From Saturnia japonica (Eukaryota > Arthropoda > Insecta > Lepidoptera > Saturniidae), in the NCBI GenBank assembly GCA_033032175.1, contig CM065316.1, positions 1,954,115 to 2,018,114 of the forward strand: 64,000 nucleotides of DNA, read 5' to 3'. Below are positions 1 to 10,900 of this stretch, piece by piece; the first letter of the stretch is position 1; each line of letters starts with the position of its first letter. Under the pieces are notes generated by a model that saw only the letters and a program-made list of their open reading frames with translations, made no database searches and was not told the origin of the DNA. The translations under genes were made by a program, and so were the position numbers.

Positions 1-145
1 ACGCTGTTCCTCTGAAACTAAACTTGTGTTTTTATGCTGCTTACAGAAGGATATTTCCCAGGCTATTCCACTATGTTTTCCTAAAGCATGTCAGTTGTTA
101 GTTTTAGTAGCTCAATTAAAATTCGTTAATTTACGCGAATTATGA

Positions 146-505
146 ATAGCTATCGGTCGCCCAATGATCGAAATTTGACCAGCGACTTTTTAATTATAGA
201 CTATTTTCTGTTTAACATTTGCAGTATGAACCTAAATAATGAGTATTATATCACTTGCTGTCTCTTTACATTGAGTGACAATGTCAATATATTAGGAGGG
301 TCAATGGCACTGGTCGGGTTAGAATTCGCAGTATTAATTTATTTTATTTAATATATTAGTAACAAATATTATAGATAAATTTTAGCTTTCTGCACTCCTT
401 CTCCATATAAACTTTAACCATGCCGAATCTCACAGTCTTCCGTGCACGCAATATGCTTATAAAGGGGTACAAAGTTTTTGCTTCACGTATTAATATAATG
501 ATTTC
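146..505 (-). mobile_element. Helitron A, copy 1
   Basis: This is one of eight copies in the window of a short non-autonomous Helitron (others at about 5787, 12478, 23433, 34548, 39909, 47004 and 56856). Read on the minus strand it begins near a TATTAATACGTGAAGC-like 5' block and ends in a palindromic block built on TGGTCGAATTTCGACCA followed by GGGCGACCGCTAG. In this copy the final CTAG has decayed to a CTAT-like sequence. There is no coding capacity. Confidence 0.7.
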
Positions 506-902
506 TTGGTACATACCTTTAGACTTATAAAAATTAATTATTCATATTATATAATTTTGTTCGATCGTTCTCGTCTACTACTATTTTAATCATTAGCTTT
601 TTTAATTCATACTTTTCAATTCACACGTAGAAATGAGTTCGATGTTCTACGGGAACCGCGTGGACTATCTGGATATTTATAGCCCGATTTCAATTGTAAT
701 ATTTTATTACTGCCTATCCCTCTAAAGTAAAGCTTAATGATCTTTAGCCTAGATGGTTTCTGCATTGAATCCTAAAACCGACACTAAAACCGATAACTTT
801 ATAAATACAATTATTTTTGAAAACTTACTTCTCACTTTGTTGTGTTACTATAACAAGACAATTTTTAGCAAGTAATAAAACCAACTTCAAACATTTTGTT
901 GG

Positions 903-2112
903 CTAGGTGGTGTCGGGTTTATCGTCCGGAAGTCTCTCATTAACAACATCGTGACCATCGACAGTGTGTCGAGCAGGGTAGCGTACCTGATACTCAGAAT
1001 ATCCTAAAGATATTCGTTGAAGGTCATACAGGTTTACGCACCGACCTCGGCACACCCTGATGATGAAGTGGAGGTTTTGTATGAGGACATTAGTAGGGCC
1101 ATACATACCTCGAAAACCCACTTCACTGTTGTAATGGGAGACTTTAACGCAAAGCTGGGCAAAAGAGATGGCGAAGAGTTGGGAGTGGGGCAATTTGGTT
1201 ATGGGCAACGGAACCCTAGGGGCCAGGGATTGGCCGATTTTATGGAGAAAGAGGGACTCTTTATGATGAACTCTTTCTTCCAGAAGCCACCTCATAGGAA
1301 ATGGACCTGGATGAGCCCCGATGGTTCCACGAAAAATGAGATAGACTTCATCATGACCACGAAGAGACAAATATTCAATGATGTCACTGTGATCCACAGA
1401 GTGAAAACCGGCAGAGATCACCGAATGGTTAGAGGCATATTGAATATCAATCTAAAAATAGAAAGGTCTCGCCTGATGAAGTCTATGCTCCGACCCTCTA
1501 ATGCTCAACTCCAAAACCCCGAGAGCTTTCAACTCGAATTGAAAAACCAATTCGATTGCCTAGATAGTTGCGTCTCCGTAGATGATATTAGAAATAGGCT
1601 GGTAGAAACTTTCCATGCGGTTGGGCCCAAGTTCTTTAAAACTCACCGTAGCAATAGGACTCAAAAGATATCAGATCAAACCCGAAAACTCATGGCGGAT
1701 CGGCGTGGTATGGCGCTGCAGTCTTCCGATGACGCTAAGTCCTATAGGCAGCTCAATAGATCTATTCATAAATCCTTGCGACACGATGTCCGGTCTTACA
1801 ATACTAAAAGTATTAAAGAGACGATAGAGCGGAATAAAGGCTCCAAAGTGTTCGCAAGGAATGCATCTATTGGGCAGAGCCAGTTGACGAAGTTGAAAAT
1901 GGATGATGGCAGCGTAGCGTCCACCAAGCCAGAGGTATTAAGGGAGATCGAAAGCTTCTATGGACAGTTATATACCTATTCAACTAAGCTTGTTACCAGC
2001 CCGGCTAAAGATCCGAGAGTCGGGCTAACCCGACACTATACCGAAGATATCCCCGACATCAACCTGTACGAGATTAGGATGGCCCTTAAGCAGCTTGATG
2101 GCAAGGACTCGG
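903..2112 (+). pseudogene. RTE-type LINE endonuclease domain (5'-truncated)
   Basis: This is the N-terminal endonuclease/exonuclease/phosphatase part of a non-LTR retrotransposon polyprotein. The frame opens near 903 with GGVGFIVRKSL, meets one in-frame TAA at 1005-1007 between RIS and RYSLKVIQVYAP, then is open to 2168. Visible endonuclease motifs are VIQVYAPTS, VVMGDFNAKLG, KWTWMSPDG, NEIDFIM and GRDHRMV (the terminal D-H pair). The protein would nick target DNA to prime reverse transcription. The usual N-terminal stretch is missing, as expected from 5' truncation on insertion. Downstream of LKQLDGKDS the polymerase has been lost by internal deletion. The copy cannot move autonomously. Confidence 0.88.
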
Positions 2113-2917
2113 CATCAATGTCAATGGCGAGTACATCACTCACTTTCGATTTTCTGACGACATCGTAGTCATGGCAGAATCGCTGGAAGATCTTGGCACA
2201 ATGCTCGATGACCTCGACAAAGTTTCTCAACAGGTGGGCCTTAAAATGAACATGGACAAGACGAAAATCATGTCGAATGTCCATGTGGTGCCCACCCCAG
2301 TATCAGTTGGGAACTCTTGTCTAGAAGTTGTTGAAGAATATGTCTACCTGGGACAAACAGTCCAGTTAGGTAGGTCCAACTTTGAAAAAGAGGTCAGTCG
2401 ACGAATCCAACTCGGCTGGGCAGCGTTCGAGAAACTGCGCGACGTTTTCTCGTCCAAAATACCTCAGTGCCTCAAGACGAAAGTCTTTGACCAGTGTGTG
2501 TTGCCAGTGATGACATACGGCACAGAGACGTGGTCGGTCACTGTGGGCCTCATAAGAAAGCTCAAGGTCGCTCAGCTAGCTATGGAGAGGGCTATGCTTG
2601 GTGTTTCTCTACGAGATCGAATCAGAAATGAGGAGATCCGTAGACAAACTAAGGTAACCGACATAGCCAAAAGGATTAGAAAGTTGAAGTGGCAGTGGGC
2701 GGGGCACATAGTTCGGAGAACTGACGGCCGTTGGGGCAGAAAGGTTCTCGAGTGGAGACCACGCACCGGAAAGCGCAGCGTAGGACGGCCCCCCACTAGA
2801 TGGAAAGACGGCATAATAAAGGTCGCTGGGAGCCGTTGGGTCCAGGCCGCACAAGATCAGTCGCTCTGGAGATCTATGGGGGAGGCCTATGTTCAGCAGT
2901 GGACGTCCTGCGGCTGA
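2113..2917 (+). pseudogene. RTE-type LINE reverse transcriptase, C-terminal part
   Basis: This is the second half of the same element in a different frame. Reading from 2114 gives INVNGEYITHFRFSDDIVVM, where F-S-D-D (2150-2161) is the reverse-transcriptase catalytic box, normally F/Y-A-D-D. An ATG at 2171 lies within this frame and is not a true start. The rest is the thumb and C-terminal region: VGLKMNMDKTKIM, YVYLGQTV, VLPVMTYGTETWS, RNEEIRRQTKV, KWQWAGHIVRR and GRPPTRWKDG. It ends with TGA at 2915-2917, directly before an ATG-repeat tail. The fingers and most of the palm between GKDS and INVNGE are deleted. A second, more degraded copy of this part is at 42910-43620. Confidence 0.9.
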
Positions 2918-2934
2918 AATGATGATGATGATGA
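2916..2934 (+). repeat. (ATG)n tail of the RTE element
   Basis: The stop codon is followed at once by GAAATGATGATGATGATGA, a short trinucleotide tail instead of poly(A). This kind of 3' end is typical of RTE-clade LINEs and is shared with the copy ending near 43615. It marks the 3' boundary of the insertion. Confidence 0.75.
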
Positions 2935-2935
2935 C

Positions 2936-3649
2936 GTCATCGTTGATCTTATAATGTCTTTTGTATGATAACCTTGACAAGTTTCACAGCAACTAACGCA
3001 AGTCTACCGTTCATATTTCCTGAATGGTGCGTTTCAAATCACGTGACTCACAGACAAAATATATTAATTTTCCCTTAAACAGTTACTTTTATCATATTTG
3101 TATTGTTTTATGCTTTTTATCTATAGACCAAATATTACTCATCAATTTACTTTACTCGCGGATCGAGTATCCTCTCGTTTTTTGTTTAATTCGGTTAAAA
3201 AGACGCACTTACTTTATTTGAGATAGTTTGCCGATATTAATAGTGTAGGGAACTAATACACGAACTATCAAAAGTTAAAAGAAAACCCATGAGTCAATGT
3301 ACACCATAAAATTACTCGTAGGTATGTGTTCCGTGATTCATTCCGTTATTTTTATTTGTTTAAACCGTTCTTATACAAATATTTATTTGAATAAACTGTT
3401 AATCAATCCACTGATTACCGACACACATGTATAAATAGATGACTAATCATCGCGTGGACCAGATAATTCTCTGAAGAATTTTGAGGATAACACGTACTTG
3501 TATCTAACGTAAGCTATAACTTATGTAGTAACTTAGTACTTATGAACGTCAAAACACTACCACCGGCTCGGGAAAATTGCATTCATTGATAAATTATAGC
3601 AAAAAACACGATCCTGTTTATCAGTATTTTTACCCGGCTGGAAGGTTAT
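2936..3649. other. AT-rich spacer, no gene seen
   Basis: I see no exon, RNA gene or intact element here. A short piece near 3530-3565 (GAACGTCAAAACACTACC) matches, in antisense, the 3' tail of the LINE family found at 24085, 40985 and 61135. Confidence 0.5.
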
Positions 3650-3850
3650 AACATAACATCACGCCTGTATCCCCGAAGGGTTAAGCAGAGGTGTACTAAT
3701 GTACACCCACAGTTCGCCGAGTAAAAGGGGGCGAGCATATTGACATTAATAGGACACGAAGCCAAACTCCGAGCTGCTAATGAGAATTTCATAGGAAAAA
3801 CCCAATAACACTTTGCTCGACCTAGGAATCGAACCTAGGACCTCGATCTG
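3650..3850 (-). mobile_element. SINE S1, copy 1 (tRNA-derived)
   Basis: This is a minus-strand copy of the SINE seen complete at 10306-10567. Towards the right end it carries the tRNA-like B-box region, read on plus as CTAGGAATCGAACCTAGG. To the left is the body with a GTACACCC...TTCGCCGAGT block. The tRNA head is cut off at about 3850, where repeat D begins. Confidence 0.75.
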
Positions 3851-3975
3851 GAAGGTTATGTTTTTCTTATATATTGTATGTCTATTTCTTTGGTACGCTT
3901 TGAACCCTAAACGGCTTGATTTTAGCATATGAGGTGTCTTCAGATTCTTCTTAATTGTCCCTACTAAGCCTAGCG
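3851..3975 (+). repeat. Dispersed repeat D, copy 1
   Basis: This segment (GGTTATGTTTTTC ... TGTCTATTTC ... GGTACGCTTTGAA ... AACGGCTTGAT ... GAGGTGTC) is similar in order and spacing to 59145-59275. It abuts the truncated SINE exactly, which suggests one inserted into the other. Its class is unknown; a Helitron fragment is possible. Confidence 0.55.
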
Positions 3976-4254
3976 TTTTATCATGTTTGGTCTTATCGTC
4001 AATTAACATTTAATGAGACTACGGCCTAACGCTAACCTAAAAAGAATTTAAAATAACCAGAGCTCTGAACTCTAATAAAATCAATCATTTGCGAATAAAA
4101 AAATATATTTATAATTATGGATACAAAAGATGGATATTCCGGGAATATTACCGTTTTATTTTAAGCCAGGGGGAAGATCCAGACCCTCTAAATACTCCTC
4201 CATGTTTTAAGACTGAGCTGTTGTAGCGTTGTAATGTTTGCTTGCCTCCACATT

Positions 4255-4835
4255 CTGTAGTAATTTTGTCTGTAATTAGATTTAAAATTTAGAAAAATTT
4301 CATAAAATTTCCCGGGGTACAATTTTCATTAAAATCGTTTGAAAATTATTATTGTAATCTACAATTTCTAATGCATTATTAAACAATCTTAAAGCCTCTC
4401 AATAATTATAGTAAGATATACATCAAGGATACAAAAAAAAAAAATCTATGAGTAGATAATATTGACAATTCTTATAGTTTATTAATTATGTAAATACTTA
4501 GGCTTCCCGTGTACAACATGACATCAAAATCGGTTAAAAATTGATGAAATTTTAAATTTTTGGAAATTCTTTGTTTTACGATTCCTAAAAGTGTTATTGA
4601 AATTTCTACTTATATTTTACTTATATAAGTTTACTTATATTTCCCGTGTACAAAATTTCATCAATATCGGCAGAGAATTAACGAAAATATATTTTTTCAC
4701 AAATATTTTTTTACGATTTATAATAGTAATATTGAAATTTCTTATACTCTATCAATTGACCGATGAAATAAGCATCTCGTGTACAAAATTTCATAACAAA
4801 TCAATGAAGCCGTTTTTGTGTTAAATCCTGACAAA
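4255..4835. repeat. ~135-bp period minisatellite
   Basis: Diverged units share the phrase CCCGTGTACAAAATTTCATC, centred near 4310 (variant CCCGGGGTACAATTTTC), 4505, 4640 and 4772. Between them are AATATTGAAATTTCTTATA-like and GATGAAAT blocks. The last three units are spaced 136 and 132 bases apart. No gene is seen inside. It may be the internal repeat array of a larger mobile element. Confidence 0.6.
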
Positions 4836-4970
4836 CAATCATACAGACCAAAAAAAATGATGGAATATTCGTGATCAGTATCGTTCATATAATGTGCCTA
4901 TAGGGAAATTTTGGTAAAAATATTAAAAGTACAGACAGTAATACAGATTTGTTAAAATAGATAACATAAT
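4836..4970 (+). repeat. Dispersed repeat shared with 55660-55760
   Basis: The run from the ACAAACAATCATACAGACC region through CGTGATCAGTATCGTT and TAGGGAAATTT recurs in the same orientation at 55660-55760. It directly follows the minisatellite, so both may belong to one element. Confidence 0.5.
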
Positions 4971-5329
4971 ATTTTAAATGGGGAGAGGAACACACGCTTT
5001 CTCCGCACCTCCCTAATGAATTCTATGTGACATTGACACATGAGCAAGCATTTGTCTGCTTGGTAAGTGTATGACATATGCCATCAAGGATCTTTATCTC
5101 TTCTCTTGTATACGCTAACAGCCATGGTACTTTTTCGGGAAATATTTCTCAATTCTCCTATAAAGCAACATATGAATAAATGCCAATAATATAAAAATAT
5201 TAATATCACCTCCGGAACAAAAACACGAAAAATACATCTCTGAGTAGACAAATTACATATATATCTACTAGACTTGCCTCGTGGTTTCACTCGGTTTTCG
5301 GTTCTCATCGGGTGACGTAATTGTATGGT

Positions 5330-5455
5330 AATTTCTCAGTTCCTAAGGCCCATAGCGTCATGTTATATAGCCTATAACTTTCATTAAAAATAGGCTATCA
5401 AATGCAAAAAAAAATCTGGCTGGTAGTTCCAGAGATTAGCGCGTACAAACACAAA
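5330..5455 (-). mobile_element. Helitron fragment
   Basis: Read on minus, this contains the phrase around GGAACTACCAGCCAGATTT and ATAGCCTATTTTTAATG...GGCTATATAAC. The same phrase lies in the Helitron regions at 38860-38945 and 50750-50830. It is a fragment with no clear ends. Confidence 0.5.
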
Positions 5456-5786
5456 AATGTTGAGTTTTTTTTTTTTGTGTTAACAATTGCAGAAACAATT
5501 GGCGAACCTTTTTGATTGGCGATTGGCATGCTAACGTAATTCTATGTAAGTGTAAATGAGATATTAACATTCTAAGCAGACAAATAAATCCCTGAGTTAA
5601 CTTCAGAATTGGGTCCAGAGAGAAATGAAAAATATGTCATGTACCGGTATTAAAAGCATACTGTGTTAATCCAAGTTACAAACAAATCTGTATGCCAAAT
5701 TTCATCCAATCCCGTTCAGCCGTTATTGCGTGATTTATTAAAAAACATCTAAACTTACAAACCTTCATATTTGTAATATTAGAATA

Positions 5787-6128
5787 TCTATATATTAATA
5801 CGTGAAGCAAAACCTTTCTTCCCCTTTTTAAGCGTATTGCGTGCACGAAAGACTCTGCGTTCTGGCATGGTTAAAGTTTATATGGAGAAGGAGTGCAGAA
5901 AGCTAAAATTTATCTACAACATCTGTTACTAATATATTAAATAAAATAAATTAATACTGTGAATTTTAAACGGATCCCCAAAATATTGACATTGTCATTG
6001 ACAAACGAAAAGTGACAGCAAGTGATGTAGATAATACTCATTGTTTATGAATACTGTAAATATCAAACTGAAAATAGTCTATAATCAAAAATTCGCTGGT
6101 CGAATTTCGACCTTAGAGCGATCGCTAG
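5787..6128 (+). mobile_element. Helitron A, copy 2 (near full length)
   Basis: It starts TCTATATATTAATACGTGAA and ends GCGATCGCTAG followed by T, matching Helitron rules (5' TC, 3' CTRR, insertion next to T, no inverted termini). The 3' palindrome around GGTCGAATTTCGACC precedes the end. At 342 bp and without an ORF it needs Rep/helicase protein from elsewhere. Confidence 0.8.
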
Positions 6129-6259
6129 TTAGGACAAATATGGATAATTTTACTTCGAAAGCATAAAAATCTATAGTACTGCATTTTGTAGTACAATATT
6201 TTTCCCATGCTCAGATTTCCTCACGATATTTTCCTGTTTTTTTTTTTAATAGTAGCTCT

Positions 6260-6485
6260 GCAAATTGACTGTTCTGTCCCTGATAGTAAGTTCAGTATAA
6301 TCCGAACACAACGGCGACCACCGAGAGATCTTAATCGATCGACGGTCGCTGCTGTCGTGCCAGACTGCATACATTTAACTGGTCCTGAAACGCGAAACGC
6401 AAAAGCGAGTCACAGTGACGGACTTTTCACTACGTGCAGGTGAGGTTCGCTTGCGCATCAACGCTGAAGATGTAATTTGACACCT
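6260..6485 (-). mobile_element. CR1-like LINE 3'-end fragment
   Basis: This contains the block AACGGCGACCACCGAGAGAT, the antisense of the 3' end of the LINE fragment at 29400-29965 (there ATCTCTCGGTGGTCACCATT). Related antisense fragments lie at 12990, 31630, 48535 and 62090. The part from 6380 to 6485 (GGACTTTTCACTACGTGCAGG ... GTAATTTGACACC) recurs at 62225-62390. Confidence 0.55.
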
Positions 6486-7080
6486 CTTAATATTATTAAG
6501 GGAATTATTAATAGAAGAATATTCTTAGATTACCGAAATCAGATTTATACATATTATAACTAACTATAAGAAAGAAATTTGATTAAAATTTTATTTGTTG
6601 ATTTGGGTTAAACAAAACATGGAACGGTCTTTCCAGTTGCAAAGATAAGATAAACAAGAAAATTACGAAATTCAACAAACAGTCATATTTCAATGCTGCA
6701 GTGTACTTTATCTATAAATATGATAAGAAAGTGGTGTTTCATACAAAAATAAAAGGGCAAATTCTTTTCTACCTTAATTTGATTAAATGGCCTAAAATTT
6801 TTTTAACTATTTTTAATCATAGTAAACACGTAATTACGGAAGTATATTTTATAAGTACAGCATACAATTTATTATTATTTATTTCGCAAATATTAAATAC
6901 AAGAGAACGCTTCACTAAGCGTTTTTTTTTATTTCGTATCCTATTCTACAACATGTCATAAAGATAGATTTCTTAATTCAATTTCATTACAATTAGGTCA
7001 GCCATTTGAGCGTGATTCACGAAAAGGCATTCAAACATACTTACTTTCGTATTTATAATTTATATAATCTATATTAGACA
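6486..7080. other. AT-rich spacer, no gene seen
   Basis: The stretch is AT-rich with short chance reading frames only. A small perfect inverted repeat, ACGCTTCACTAAGCGTTTTTTTTT at 6907-6930, looks terminator-like, but no transcript precedes it. Confidence 0.45.
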
Positions 7081-7084
7081 GACC

Positions 7085-7200
7085 TCATGGCACGCAGTAG
7101 TGGTATGCTATTGAGCCGAGAGGTCGCGGATTCGATCACCACACATAAATTTTGTCATTTCGTGTCTGGGTGTTAAATATCTATATATATTGTATATCAG
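7085..7200 (+). mobile_element. SINE S3, copy 1 (tRNA-derived)
   Basis: A tRNA-like head begins CCTCATGGCACGCAGTAGTG (A-box region) and has GCGGATTCGATCACC (B-box region) about 45 bases later. It is followed by GTGTCTGGGTGTTAAATATC. The minus-strand copy at 24580-24705 has the same order, which supports a SINE family and not a tRNA gene. Confidence 0.6.
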
Positions 7201-7343
7201 CTGTTTAGTTACCATATTACAAAATTTACTTAGTGTAGAATTAAATGGCCGTGTGTAAAATTGTGTCCCCACATTTATATATTTTTTAAATAATTTTGTA
7301 CTTAGTGTATTATTTTTATATAAAAAAATCGAATTTCCCAATA

Positions 7344-7585
7344 GTCAACTATTATAAAGGACACTGATTACCAAAATGACATTAACATTTTTTTGTCTGT
7401 CCGTCTCTATTTTTATGTAAAACTTTAACTCAAAAATGGCCCATCCGGTTTTTATGAAAATTTTGCTCATTGGTAGGTTATTTCATTGCTTATAAGAACT
7501 TCCAATAATACGAGTAAAATGAAAAGTATGAAACGAAAATAAATACTGTGTAATAAACGCGTGTGGAGTCGCGGGGCATCACTAG
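7344..7585 (+). mobile_element. Non-autonomous Helitron
   Basis: The right end reads GGAGTCGCGGGGCATCACTAG then TT, a Helitron 3' terminus. A TC followed by AACTATTATAAAGG at 7344 could be the 5' end. It contains no ORF. Related 3' ends are near 26910 and 31290. Confidence 0.55.
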
Positions 7586-7699
7586 TTTGTTATATAATAT
7601 TTATACCTATTAGATTAAGGTCAGAATTATTCAATGCGATACACACGAAAACGTTATTACTAGTTTAAATAAAGAGTATAATAAGGAAGATAATATCTA

Positions 7700-7860
7700 T
7701 CTATACTTAATATTATAAAGCTGAAGAGTTTGTTTGTTTGTTAGTTTGGTTGAACGGGCTAATCTCAGGAAATCCTGGTTCGAATGGAAAAAATATTTTA
7801 ATGTTGGATTTGCAGTCGTATCAAAAGCATAACTAAATCGAAACTCACGAGTATTTTTGT
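7700..7860 (+). mobile_element. Helitron 5'-end fragment
   Basis: It begins TCTATACTTAATATTATAAA, the lepidopteran Helitron 5' signature, followed by GAGTTTGTTTGTTTG. No matching CTAG end is seen before the gene starting at 7990, so it is probably truncated. It lies directly upstream of that gene's promoter. Confidence 0.5.
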
Positions 7861-7912
7861 ATGAAAACAACACTAATCACAAATCGTCAAGAGGAAATCC
7901 GATATCTTCGAG

Positions 7913-7989
7913 ATAAATATTGAATGTGACAAAGGAATTCAAATCGATCAGTAGTTGATCGGTTTACTCAGTTGACAGTTCAGTTGAAA
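7913..7989 (+). promoter_or_regulatory. Putative promoter of the MBF2-like gene
   Basis: A TATA-like ATAAATAT (7913-7920) precedes an arthropod initiator-like TCAGT at 7948-7952. A second TCAGT lies at 7968-7972, just before the start codon at 7990. The spacing (about 35 bases) is acceptable but slightly long. This is inferred from motifs only. Confidence 0.35.
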
Positions 7990-10900
7990 ATGTTACGATA
8001 CTTGTTGATCCTGTTCACCGTGGCTGCGGCTTCTTGGAGCTATCCTCAACTGTTCGAGACTAAGAAATTCAGGATTGGCATCGAATACGACCGTACGTTT
8101 TTATCATTATAATATTCTTAACAATGTTTTAAAAACAACAAATAAAAAAAATTGTTGTATTGTCTTGTAAAATGCCAAGGCATATTGTAAGGTATAGGAA
8201 GTTGTGGGCTGCCGTAAATTCCTACAGCAAGTAGCCTATTCATTTAAACGGAAATCCGTGTACTCCCAAAGCGAACAATTTCAATATATTGTCACTATCT
8301 TTTGAGTTCATTACGGTAATTTTTTTATAAGCATAATTATTATTAAGGTCTTAACTGTATTAACAAAAAAACATAGCAATAACGCCAAAAAATACCTCTT
8401 CTCTTATATTTTTAACAACGTTAACATTCAACGTGTTCCAACAAAACCTTATTTACATTTTCCCTGTAGATCAACAATACACAGATGCGAGCAAAGGAAC
8501 TTTCGTTTTAAAATATAATTCCGCCAAATTTTCTACATATATTTGCCGGGATACTTTTTATTTATTCTGGCACCGGAACTCAATAGTTCGCTTACAGAGT
8601 TGTATAATATAGCGAATACCCTATTGTTATTACAGCTATTAATTTAAATTACAATTCAATAACTTAATTACAAACATGCAATTACTTTAATATAAAAATA
8701 ATTAATGTAAAATCAATATAAAAAATGAATACTTATGTTATATAAGATTTATCTATACTAATATTATAAAGAGGAAATATTTGTTTATAATGGATAAACT
8801 CAAAAACTACTGGACCGATTTTAAAAACTCTTTCACCAATATGAAAGCTACAGTATCAGAGAGTAACATAGGTTATATTATAATTAGAAAAAAAAATATA
8901 TTCCTCATAAAAATGTCTATAGTTTTCCACAAAGTATAAAAAATTGCCTACACAGGTGCGTTGGCGATGTGTGTCGCATAAAATTAACACGGGTGAAACT
9001 GTGGAACAAAGCTAGTATTCTATACGAATCAAAATTGCGAGCTTTAGTCTGTTTAGTTACTCTACTTCTTGGTTGAATTTATTATACGCTTACTTACGGT
9101 TTCTTTTCTGGCTCAATAATATTCCAGTGCTTTGTCCTAGAAATGAAAGTTGAGAACCATCCACCTCTTTTTGAACGTGCAGAAATCCTTGCATGCACCC
9201 TGATTATGTGAGACTTTTACTCACTAAAACTATACGGTGTATCATCCGCCACCGTAAAGGGGTGACACGGGATAGCAGAAGCTTTCTACAATGTCGCCCA
9301 GGTTATATTGCGGGCCCTGGCGCCAAAAGGAGACCGTTCGCTACAACCCTAACTGTCTCCAATCCGGCCGAACCAGTGCAATGCAAAGACGGGTGGTTCT
9401 TCTAGGGTGGAAGGAGTAGGCGAGCGATCACCCCCTTTTTTACCACCATCTACGTCGGAGAGGACCGCTCAGAAGCTTGTAAATTTAACATATCGCCATC
9501 TCTGTCTTCTTAACATGATGATCGCAACCACCATACATCAGTTTTAAGATGCTTAGCCATATCTCGTTACATCTCTAAAACTGTGACGCCCAAGGGTGGG
9601 TCGCGACCACCATGCATGTGGTGTAAATTCCGTCATAATGACTCTCCTTTGCGTGTCGTGTTACGCGTAACTGGGTACCCAGTTAAATTAATATAGGCTG
9701 GCATGACAGTGGCGACCGTCGAAAGATTACGATCTCTTGGTTGTTGCCGTTGTTTTGGATTGTACTGTGCATACCATTGGGCACAGTGTCTTCACTTTGC
9801 CTTGCTTCTATAAAATATTTATGATAAAAGCGGTGGGCGATTATGAGATTTACTAATGTAATCAATTAATCATTCGATTATGAAGATATATTGAGATATC
9901 TCGATTATAGACTTTAGTAATCACTAGTAAATCATTCAAATCGCCCACCTCTAGATGATAGTAATAATAATGATAACAGCACCCTTCGCGAAAATACAGA
10001 GGGTTAAAAATAAAAAAAAATCCTCATTGCGGTACAATAAAATATTTTTTTATATGTTAAAATATATTATATTATAATGTAGAAATAAAACTATTAATAT
10101 GTAATATACGAAATTATTATTAAATATAAAAACACGACCCAAATAGATACCTACAAATGTATAAAATACCGCACGCAATAAGAAAACTTGACGCGGCGCT
10201 GCATCCGCGGCATTTCAGCCCGATAGTACGTTCAAGGACATGCTGTATTATACATAATAATGAATTATATACATATCGTGTGACTATAACCTTTAGTTAG
10301 TAACTGCCCCGTTAGCCTAGTGGTCGTAAGCGCGACTGCTATGAGCGAGACCCTGGGTTCGAATCCCAGGTCGAGCAAAGTGTTATAGGGTTTTTCCTAT
10401 GAAAATCTTAGTAGCAGCTCGGAGTTTGGTTTCGTGCCCGATTAATGGCAATAGGCTCGCCCCCTATTACATGGGACCTAAAAAACATACTCGGCGAATT
10501 GTGGGTGTACATTAGTACACCTCTGCCAAACCCTTCGGGAAATACAGGCGTTATGTTATGTTATGTACGACGAAGCGTCCGCGGAGGATGCTCGCCCTAT
10601 AGTGTTATAAATATACCTGCCTATAATGTGTACATATTTCCCGTATGAATACTGAGGTATATAAAGGCATTTCAATAATAAATGACATGAAGTAAAAATG
10701 TATGATAATTTAGACATTTAATTATAATTAATTTATTAAATGTATTTTCTATAATTTCTAAATAAATACAATAACTAAATACAAATAAAACAAAATAAAA
10801 GATTCAGTAAAAACTTCATTCATAGCGTCATCTGTGTGGAGACGGATCAACGGTGTAATCAATTACGAAGTTATTAGAGGTATAGTAAGATACTCGTACT

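Noticed and set aside
903..1421. 172-codon minus-strand frame
   Set aside because: It is a shadow of the LINE endonuclease frame on the opposite strand and has no domain of its own.
2609..2980. 123-codon minus-strand frame
   Set aside because: Antisense shadow of the RTE reverse-transcriptase C-terminus.
10306..10378. Possible tRNA gene with clear A and B boxes
   Set aside because: The cloverleaf is imperfect, there is no T-run terminator, and it continues into a repeat body shared with 3650-3850 and 27642-27901. It is a SINE head.
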